The position numbers were made by a program, and so were the translations under genes. 39,827 nucleotides of DNA. Origin: Actinomycetota bacterium. Lineage in GTDB: Bacteria > Actinomycetota > Acidimicrobiia > Acidimicrobiales > Acidimicrobilacustridaceae. A model generated the notes under the pieces. That model saw only the letters and a program-made list of their open reading frames with translations, had not been told where the DNA came from and did not search any database. Shown here in pieces: positions 31,702-38,034 of this stretch. The stretch's first letter is position 1. Each line of letters starts with the position of its first letter. The stretch lies in assembly GCA_009705225.1 (NCBI GenBank), contig WLCQ01000006.1:1-39827 (forward strand), written 5' to 3'.

Positions 31702-32550
31702 TCACACGTCGGGGCGAAGTAGCACCTCGGGGATTCGACCGTCGACATCAGTGAAACCGAGCTGACGGGCCAGATCGGCTGACGTAAACGCGTGACCGGA
31801 TCGCTCTGCGATATCGGCAGCACCGGCCAGAGCAACCACTGCACGACCGAGGAACCGAGGAGTTTCGGCACCCGAAAGGTCGAACCTGCCCTCGCCGGGC
31901 AATTCGATATAGGTCTGATCACCATCGGTCTGGGCACCCATCTCCAGCATCTCGGTACGCACCAGCCCCGGCCACAGAGACACAACATTGACGCCAGTAC
32001 CTGCAAGCTCAACAGCCATATCGGCGGTCATCTTGTCGACAGCGGCCTTGCCGACTCCGTAGACGACATTGTGGGCGTAGGTCACTGCCCCAGATGAGGA
32101 AACGTTGACGATGAGTCCGCTGCCATTGCGGAACATCAGTGGGGCGCCGAAGACGCTGGCTACGTAGTGCGAACGCGTTCCGATATCGATGACCTGATCC
32201 CAGGCGCCGATCGGGAGTTCCCAGAACTTCTTGTTGAGCCACGGCACAAGGTCCGGCGCGGAATACACATTGTTGACGAGAACGTCGAGGCGACCCTGTT
32301 CAGCGTCGATGCGTTCGAAGACGGCTCGAACCTGGTCGTCGTCGTGGTGATCACAAGCAACTGCGATGCCAGTTCCACCGAGTTCCGTGATCTGCGCTGC
32401 GGTTTCGCCCACGGTGCCGGGAATCACTCCAGCATCGACGCTGCGGCCGGTGACATAGACGATTGCCCCGCTCGCTCCGAGTTCGAGGGCGATTCCCTTA
32501 CCGATCCCCCTGCTCGCTCCGGTAACGATCGCGACTCGCTGCTCAGCCAT
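31702..32550 (-). CDS. Short-chain dehydrogenase/reductase (DHRS1-like)
   Basis: The 282-residue Rossmann protein has cofactor motif TGASRGIG (10-17), NNVYS in place of NNAG, a Ser cluster at 151-153, and Tyr164/Lys168 (YGVGK). NADP preference is suggested by the Arg after Ser in ASRGIG. It oxidises an alcohol or reduces a ketone; substrate unknown. ATG 32550 has AAGGAG 6 nt upstream. It is the last gene of a minus-strand run that starts with the VOC gene, 70 nt after the previous SDR. Confidence 0.92.
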   Translation of the reverse strand: MAEQRVAIVTGASRGIGKGIALELGASGAIVYVTGRSVDAGVIPGTVGETAAQITELGGTGIAVACDHHDDDQVRAVFERIDAEQGRLDVLVNNVYSAPDLVPWLNKKFWELPIGAWDQVIDIGTRSHYVASVFGAPLMFRNGSGLIVNVSSSGAVTYAHNVVYGVGKAAVDKMTADMAVELAGTGVNVVSLWPGLVRTEMLEMGAQTDGDQTYIELPGEGRFDLSGAETPRFLGRAVVALAGAADIAERSGHAFTSADLARQLGFTDVDGRIPEVLLRPDV

Positions 32551-32620
32551 GTTGTGCTCCTTAAGGTCGTGACTGCCGACGTTACCAATCTGATTATGGA
32601 CCGATGATCAACCGGGACGA

Positions 32621-33406
32621 TCAGAGAACCGCGCCGCCGCTGACGTTGATCGATGTGCCGGTGACGTTGTCGGCCTGACAGAGGTAGACCACGGCCTGAC
32701 CCATATCGGTAGGAGTCTGCATGCGACCGAGCGGCGTGGTTCCTGCGCTCACCTGATCAAGGATCTGTTCCTTCATCTCATCGGGTACGCCATGCTTGTC
32801 CATCTGCGCTGCGGAGATTCCGGTGAACACCGTGCCCGGCAGGATGCAGTTCACCCGGATGCCCTGAGGGCCGAGTTCGAGAGCGAGCGTCTGCACCATC
32901 GAGATGACCGCGGCCTTGCTGGCGGCGTAATGCACAAGCTCCTTCGTGCCCCGAAGTCCGGTGATGGATGCAGTGGCCACGATCGAACCGTGGCCCTGTT
33001 CAAGGAGAGCGGGGAGCGCAGCTCGCACGGTGAGGAACATCCCGAGGGTGTTGATGTCGAAGGTTCGGCGGAACTCCTCGACAGAAAGCTCAGTGGCCGC
33101 AGACAGATTGCAGATACCCGCGTTCGGGCACACGATGTCGAGACGACCGAACAGCTTGACCGCACTACCCATAAGCGTTTCGAGATCATCTTCGGAGCGC
33201 ACATCACACTGCACGGCAGTCGCCCGGCGACCGAGCTGCTCCAGCATCGCCACGGTCTCCGCAGCATCGGCCGCGATGTCGGGGATGGAAAGCAGGTCGC
33301 CGATGACGACATCGACGCCGGCGCGTCCCAACTCGAGAGCAATGCCACGTCCGATGCCGCGGGCACCGCCGGTGATGACCGCTACCTGTCCTGTGATGTC
33401 ACTCAT
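32621..33406 (-). CDS. Short-chain dehydrogenase/reductase (FabG-like)
   Basis: The 261-residue classical SDR has TGGARGIG (12-19), PNAGI, Ser147, and Tyr160/Lys164 (YAASK), with C-terminal NVTGTSINVSGGAVL. The acidic residue after the second strand (IGDL) suggests NAD(H). It has GAGGAA upstream of ATG 33406. It lies between the amidohydrolase (38 nt upstream) and the other SDR. Likely a 3-hydroxyacyl-CoA or alcohol dehydrogenase of the same catabolic run. Confidence 0.92.
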   Translation of the reverse strand: MSDITGQVAVITGGARGIGRGIALELGRAGVDVVIGDLLSIPDIAADAAETVAMLEQLGRRATAVQCDVRSEDDLETLMGSAVKLFGRLDIVCPNAGICNLSAATELSVEEFRRTFDINTLGMFLTVRAALPALLEQGHGSIVATASITGLRGTKELVHYAASKAAVISMVQTLALELGPQGIRVNCILPGTVFTGISAAQMDKHGVPDEMKEQILDQVSAGTTPLGRMQTPTDMGQAVVYLCQADNVTGTSINVSGGAVL

Positions 33407-33444
33407 CGTGATCTGTTCCTCATGGTGTGAAAATACGGAATTCG

Positions 33445-34731
33445 TCAGCGCGACTGCGCTGCCGTGCGGGCGATGATCTCCCGCCAGGCTTCGAGATCTC
33501 GCTCACCAGCTTCGCGACCGACGCGAGTGACGACATCGACGTCTCCTGCTTCCGCCCGGAGCGCGCCGACCGTGCAGTTCTCCCGCAGTCGATGGGCAAA
33601 GGGGTCGAAGCCGTAATGCCGCATGGCATTCCCGTGGGAGATGGCGTTGATCTGCTCGTCGGTGAATCCCTCGAGTGTGATCAGCAGTTCCTCGGGAGCA
33701 TTCGGCCAGGTGCCATCGGAGTGGGGATAATCCGACTCCCAGCACACATTGCCCAATTCAAAATGGTGCATGAGTTCCGGACCCACGGTCTCTTTGATGA
33801 AGCACACCAGAATGTGATCGCGGAAGATCTGCGTGGGGCCACCCGTTTTCGAGAAATCATGATCGATCCAACCGCCGTGCCGATCGTTGACATGTTCCGC
33901 CCTCCAGAGGAAGTACGGGATCCAACCGATATCGCCTTCGGTCAGCGAGAACTTGAGCGTCGGGAAGCGCTCCCAGAACGTGGCCCAGAGCAGATCCATG
34001 AGCGTGAGAACAGTGCCGGCCGATGACAGCGACATGGCCACGCCGGGAGGTGCATCGATCGAGGTATTCATTGAGCGAGAAGATGAGCCGAGATGGCAGC
34101 ACAGCACTGTCTGCGCTTCGACGCACGCGGCGAACAATGGATCCCAGTATCCGGAATGGATTGATGGCATGTTCAACGCAGCAGGGTTCTCCGAGAAGGT
34201 GACCGCATGGCAACCTTTCGCGGCGAGACGATGCACCTCGGCCGCCGCCTTCTCGACATCGAACAGTGGCAGGATCCCGCACGGAATGAACCGACCCGGG
34301 TAAGAGGCGCACCATTCGTCGACGTGCCAATCGTTGTATGCCCGGATCATGACTTCGTTGACCGCAGTGTCGGACCCCATGTTGAGGACCTGACCACTGA
34401 ATCCGGTGAAGTTCGGAAAGTTGAGCCCGGCCAACTGCCCGCCGGCGTTCATGTCACGTATGCGTTCATGAACGTCGAAGCACCCAGGACGCATCTCGTC
34501 GTAGCGACTGGCATCGACGTTGTACATCTCGCGTGGTTTGCCGGCCACCGCGTTGAGACCGAGATCACGGCCTTTGACGTTGCCGTACCACCACTGCTGG
34601 GCTCCGCGATCGTCGGTGACGACTCTCGGCGCGAGGTCGCGCATCTTTGACGGAACATGCGCGTCGAACATGTTCGCCGGTTCGGCGATGTGATCGTCGA
34701 CGCTTATGAGAATGAGGTCGTCAGCAAGCAC
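33445..34731 (-). CDS. Amidohydrolase family 2 (metal-dependent TIM-barrel hydrolase/decarboxylase-like)
   Basis: The 428-residue protein has the N-terminal DxH metal motif (SVDDHI, Asp12-His14), a mid-protein GCHAVTFSENP and CHLGSSS, and the C-terminal CWESDYPHSDGTWP with the metal-binding Asp. Amidohydrolase-2 proteins include ACMSD-type decarboxylases and ring-cleaving hydrolases, and related actinobacterial proteins are common in steroid and aromatic catabolic loci. The start is GTG 34731, 12 nt after the VOC stop, with only a weak ribosome-binding site, so it is probably coupled to the VOC gene. Confidence 0.9.
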   Translation of the reverse strand: MLADDLILISVDDHIAEPANMFDAHVPSKMRDLAPRVVTDDRGAQQWWYGNVKGRDLGLNAVAGKPREMYNVDASRYDEMRPGCFDVHERIRDMNAGGQLAGLNFPNFTGFSGQVLNMGSDTAVNEVMIRAYNDWHVDEWCASYPGRFIPCGILPLFDVEKAAAEVHRLAAKGCHAVTFSENPAALNMPSIHSGYWDPLFAACVEAQTVLCCHLGSSSRSMNTSIDAPPGVAMSLSSAGTVLTLMDLLWATFWERFPTLKFSLTEGDIGWIPYFLWRAEHVNDRHGGWIDHDFSKTGGPTQIFRDHILVCFIKETVGPELMHHFELGNVCWESDYPHSDGTWPNAPEELLITLEGFTDEQINAISHGNAMRHYGFDPFAHRLRENCTVGALRAEAGDVDVVTRVGREAGERDLEAWREIIARTAAQSR

Positions 34732-34743
34732 CGACGAGTCCGA

Positions 34744-35148
34744 TCACTCGCCCGGTCGCGGACCGTCGTGCTGGATGAGTTCGATCAGGTATCCATCCGG
34801 GTCGTAGACAAACGCCACGATGACAGGCCAGCGTTCGAGCCGTTCGGGATCCATGACCGACGTGTACCCGGCGTCAACCACTCGCTGCCAGGTCGCCTGA
34901 CAGTCGTCCACGTTGATGTAGGTCTTCCAGAGCGCATTGCCATGATCAAGTGGCTGCGGACTCATCGTCTCGGCGAACTTGGCCAACTGGAGACGACCGC
35001 CACCTGAATCTGCCGCCAGATGCACCTCGTTCACGTTCGGAATCTCGGTGCGACCCTGCACCTTGAGGCCGAGAAGATCGACGTAGAAATGGACGGAACG
35101 ATCGAGATCGCTCACCTTGATGCAGTACTGACCGACTGTGGTTGCCAT
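34744..35148 (-). CDS. VOC (glyoxalase/dioxygenase superfamily) protein
   Basis: The 134-residue protein is a vicinal-oxygen-chelate fold: YCIKVSDLDRSVHFYVDLLGLKV, a central GGGRLQLAKF strand and the C-terminal FVYDPDGYLIELIQH, in which the last Glu is a likely metal ligand. The usual first His and the Glu of the middle strand are not conserved in pattern, so metal binding is uncertain. The start is ATG 35148 with GGGGGGAA close upstream; longer starts enter the divergent intergenic region. It opens the minus-strand run with the amidohydrolase and two SDRs. Confidence 0.87.
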   Translation of the reverse strand: MATTVGQYCIKVSDLDRSVHFYVDLLGLKVQGRTEIPNVNEVHLAADSGGGRLQLAKFAETMSPQPLDHGNALWKTYINVDDCQATWQRVVDAGYTSVMDPERLERWPVIVAFVYDPDGYLIELIQHDGPRPGE

Positions 35149-35304
35149 CTGTTCCCCCCGGATCATGTGACGCAGGGCGAACCCCTGTATCGACAACGTT
35201 GACAACGTAGCGGAGAACGATCGAGGTCGTGCCACGTCACAGGTTTGGAGTCAGTACAGTCCGCCCTACCAACGGGCCGGTGCGGCCCGCATCAGGGGGA
35301 CATC
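35149..35304. promoter_or_regulatory. Divergent promoter region of VOC and third SDR genes
   Basis: A direct repeat GACAACGT occurs at 35192-35199 and 35201-35208 and includes the palindrome CAACGTTG. TTGACA (35199-35204) resembles a plus-strand -35 but no -10 is at correct spacing; TACAGT (35255-35260) is a possible -10. Regulation is not otherwise evident. Confidence 0.35.
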
Positions 35305-36171
35305 ATGAAAGAACTCAGGGGCAAAGTCGCAGTCATCACCGGCGGTGCCGGTGGCATCGGCCGAGCCATGGCCGAACGATTCGGCGAAGAGGGCATGAAG
35401 CTCGTCATCGCGGATCTCAAACAGGACGCGCTCGACACGGCCGTGGCCGAACTCGTCGGGCTCGGCTACGAAGCCATCGGCGTTCGCACCGATGTTTCGA
35501 AGTTGGAGTCGGTCGAGGCACTGCGCGACGCCACCCTCGCCGCATTCGGCGCCGTCCACGTGCTGTGCAACAACGCCGGAGTGGCCTCGGGCGCCAACGG
35601 CAAGATCTGGGAGCACGAGACCAACGACTGGGGTTTCGCGTTCAGCGTGCACGTCTACGGGGTGATCAACGGCATCAACGCATTCGTTCCGACCATGCTG
35701 GCCCAGGGCGATGAGTGTCATATCGTCAACACCACCTCAAGCAATGGCGGTTTCGCACCCATTGCATCATCGGCCACCTACGCCACGTGCAAGGCAGCCT
35801 GCGTCACCATCTCTGAATGCCTCTGGGGTCAGCTTCATGCAATCGACGCCAAGATCGGTGTGTCGGTGCTCTTCCCCACTGGTAAGACCAAGGGAATCCT
35901 CAACACGGGGATCTGGGCCGCGTCTGAGCGTCCGCCCGAGTTCCCTGCTGACCATGAGATCAACACCACGTCGGCAATGGCCGGCTGGATGAAGGCCATG
36001 GAAGACGCCGGCACGCCGGTGGAGTTCACTCCCCTGTCCGAGGTGGCCGACACCGTTGTAGAGGGCTTGTACGCCGATCGGTTCTGGATGGTCGAGGAAG
36101 GCCGGTTCGAGGACACCGTGCGGGCTCGTACTGACATCATCCTCAACCGGGCACATCCGAACTACGCCTGA
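35305..36171 (+). CDS. Short-chain dehydrogenase/reductase
   Basis: The 288-residue SDR has TGGAGGIG (12-19), NNAGVASG, Ser145/146, and Tyr159/Lys163 (YATCK). The long tail after residue 200 (TGIWAASERPPEF) is typical of the actinobacterial SDR group near steroid/terpenoid genes. ATG 35305 has GGGGA 5 nt upstream; the in-frame start 60 nt earlier is not supported by a ribosome-binding site. It is transcribed away from the VOC/amidohydrolase run, so it may share its regulator, and it ends at a very strong terminator. Confidence 0.92.
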   Translation: MKELRGKVAVITGGAGGIGRAMAERFGEEGMKLVIADLKQDALDTAVAELVGLGYEAIGVRTDVSKLESVEALRDATLAAFGAVHVLCNNAGVASGANGKIWEHETNDWGFAFSVHVYGVINGINAFVPTMLAQGDECHIVNTTSSNGGFAPIASSATYATCKAACVTISECLWGQLHAIDAKIGVSVLFPTGKTKGILNTGIWAASERPPEFPADHEINTTSAMAGWMKAMEDAGTPVEFTPLSEVADTVVEGLYADRFWMVEEGRFEDTVRARTDIILNRAHPNYA

Positions 36172-36175
36172 GTCA

Positions 36176-36216
36176 TTCGGGTGTGTCTGATCGGTCTCCG
36201 ATCAGACACACCCGAA
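36176..36216. terminator. Very long perfect hairpin terminator between convergent genes
   Basis: A perfect 19-bp stem with a 3-nt loop (TCT) begins 4 nt after the SDR stop. The left arm is TTCGGGTGTGTCTGATCGG (36176-36194), the right arm 36198-36216. A further copy of the 12-mer CAGACACACCCG lies at 36218-36229. No U-tract follows. It lies between convergent genes and can serve both. Confidence 0.9.
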
Positions 36217-36264
36217 CCAGACACACCCGCACCGGATGCACATGAATCAGTCTCGACCCAACGG

Positions 36265-37185
36265 TCAGCTGGGGATGACGCCGCCGGCAGCGAGCCAGCG
36301 CTTCACGACCGCTCCGGCCTCCGCTGGCGAGTACACGTCCTCTTCGTAGCTCCACTTCCCGTTGCCGGCGTAGTGAAGGATCGAGTTGACGTCGAAGCCG
36401 TAATAGCCATCGTCGCCATCGGGTGCCGGAAGGATGTTCGGGATGAGCGCGCTGACCCGATTGCCGTCGATCACCTTGTAGGAGACGGGGAATTCCATCG
36501 TCGGGAACGGCTGCATCACGCCATTGATCCAGTCGCGGATCTCCTGCTGACCATTGAAGTAGCCGTAATGATGTTCGCGATATTGCGCATCCTCGGTGAA
36601 CTGATCGGCCCACTGGTTCCAGTCTCCGGTCGCCACTGCTGTGACACCACGCTGGCGATAGATCTCGAACTCGCGCTCGATCTCCTCGCGTGAGTACTCG
36701 CCCTCCGGTACTGCCGGGGACCATCCCTCGATGCCCTTCAAGGACCGATCCTGCGGGGTTTCGCGATTTCCACCGGCCCCGAGCCATTCCATGAACACCC
36801 GACCGGCGTCAGCCGGGTTGTAATAGTCGCCCTCGAAACTGAAGAGTCCGTTTCCGGCGTATTCGAGGAACGTCGTGTTGGGAAATCCGAATCGACGGCC
36901 GGTTCCGGTCGGGTCGGGCAGGTTGTTCCAGATGTAGAAGCTCACCCGATTGCCCTCGATGGCGTACCACTCGATCCAAAGCGTCATGGTCGGATAGTCA
37001 GCCATGCACTCGACAATCCAGGACTTGATGGCTTCGCGCCCACGAAATACTCCGAGGTTGTGCTCTTCATAGAGAGCGTCCTCGGTGAACATGTCGGCCC
37101 AACCGGCCCAATCGTGGGTCTCCACCCCACGCCGTCGGAACTCTGCGAAAGCGGCTTCAATCTCTTCTCTGGGGAAGGTTGTCAT
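36265..37185 (-). CDS. Tandem SnoaL-like (two NTF2-fold domains) protein
   Basis: The 306-residue protein is two SnoaL-like domains in one chain: residues about 5-150 and about 165-306. Matching pairs include HDWAGWADMFTEDALYEEHNLGVFRG with DWNQWADQFTEDAQYREHHYGYFNG, EGNRVSFYIWNNLPDPTG with DGNRVSALIPNILPAPDG, and FLEYAGNGLFSFEGDYYNP with HYAGNGKWSYEEDVYSP. Each half also matches the single-domain protein at 13570-14019. A pseudo-dimer is expected, since this fold often dimerises. No enzyme activity is assigned. ATG 37185 has GAGGAA 5 nt upstream; it is divergent from the TetR gene. Confidence 0.88.
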   Translation of the reverse strand: MTTFPREEIEAAFAEFRRRGVETHDWAGWADMFTEDALYEEHNLGVFRGREAIKSWIVECMADYPTMTLWIEWYAIEGNRVSFYIWNNLPDPTGTGRRFGFPNTTFLEYAGNGLFSFEGDYYNPADAGRVFMEWLGAGGNRETPQDRSLKGIEGWSPAVPEGEYSREEIEREFEIYRQRGVTAVATGDWNQWADQFTEDAQYREHHYGYFNGQQEIRDWINGVMQPFPTMEFPVSYKVIDGNRVSALIPNILPAPDGDDGYYGFDVNSILHYAGNGKWSYEEDVYSPAEAGAVVKRWLAAGGVIPS

Positions 37186-37394
37186 CGTTGTTCCTCAATT
37201 GTGTGTAGTGACTGGCATGTCTCGTCAGTCAAGAGTGAACGCTGGTCTTTGATCGATCGATTACGCGCTCGCTCGCGCGTGTCCCCCGACAGAGGTTGAC
37301 GATAGTCGTCGGCACCCTGCTGGTTCCCGATAGATTCGAAAAGCCGGTGAATCACTCTCCGCTGTAACTCAGCGGAAAATCCCTGGGGGGACAC
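37186..37394. promoter_or_regulatory. Divergent regulatory region of tandem-SnoaL and TetR genes, with several palindromes
   Basis: Four inverted repeats lie in this 209-nt stretch: ACGCGC/GCGCGT spaced by 6 nt (37263-37280), GACGA/TCGTC spaced by 3 nt (37298-37310), TCCGCTG/CAGCGGA spaced by 5 nt (37358-37376), and ATCGATCGAT (37252-37261). The third is a 19-nt element 18 nt before the TetR start and is the best operator candidate for TetR autoregulation. Which, if any, is bound is unknown. Confidence 0.5.
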
Positions 37395-38012
37395 GTGCCA
37401 AAGATCGTCGATCATGAGGAACGAAGAAGTCTGTTGGTGGCCGCGTTGTGGCGAATCGTCCAGCGTGACGGGGCCAGCGGAATCACGATCCGAAACGTCG
37501 CTGCGGAAGCCGGCATCCCGAAGAGCACCATGGAGCACTACTTCGCCGATCGGTTATCCCTACTCAGCGCGGCGGTGAGTCAGGTCAACGCGAATGCCCT
37601 GTCCCGATTGAGCAAGATCGACCTTACGGATGGATCCCTCGAGTCGGGGGTGGACGCTGTGATGATCGCCATCCCCGACAGCCCCTCCCGCCGCCGCGAG
37701 AGCGAGGTCTGGGCACTACTAATCAACGAACGCCGCGTCGACACCGGGGCGGGGACCGCCGCTGCCGCACTTGATGAGTCAGTGCGCAACACGGCTTCTG
37801 TGGCCCTGAATCTTTGGGTTACAAGCGGACTTGTCCACCCCAGCCGAGATCTCGACATTGAAGCCTCTCGACTCCACGCCCTCATCGATGGACTCTCGCT
37901 GCATGTGCTTCATGATCCAAAGGCCTACCCAAAGGCCAGACTCAGAGCGATCGTTACCTCCCATCTGGCCGACCTCGTAAACGCGCCTGCGCAGCACTCT
38001 CTAAAGTCGTAG
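37395..38012 (+). CDS. TetR/AcrR-family transcriptional regulator
   Basis: The 205-residue protein has an N-terminal TetR helix-turn-helix: residues about 9-55, with ALWRIVQRDGASGITIRNVAAEAGIP followed by TMEHYF before the ligand-binding domain. The rest is an alpha-helical ligand-binding domain lacking recognised residues. It starts at GTG 37395 with GGGGGGA directly upstream. It is divergent from the tandem SnoaL gene and 22 nt upstream of the second BVMO gene, so it probably controls both by binding a ketone or lactone. That role is inferred from position. Confidence 0.9.
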   Translation: MPKIVDHEERRSLLVAALWRIVQRDGASGITIRNVAAEAGIPKSTMEHYFADRLSLLSAAVSQVNANALSRLSKIDLTDGSLESGVDAVMIAIPDSPSRRRESEVWALLINERRVDTGAGTAAAALDESVRNTASVALNLWVTSGLVHPSRDLDIEASRLHALIDGLSLHVLHDPKAYPKARLRAIVTSHLADLVNAPAQHSLKS

Positions 38013-38034
38013 CGACCCGCTGCAAGGAGCCACG

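Noticed and set aside
35199-35260. A sigma-70-type promoter using TTGACA at 35199 and TACAGT at 35255
   Set aside because: The spacing of about 50 nt is far too long for one promoter.
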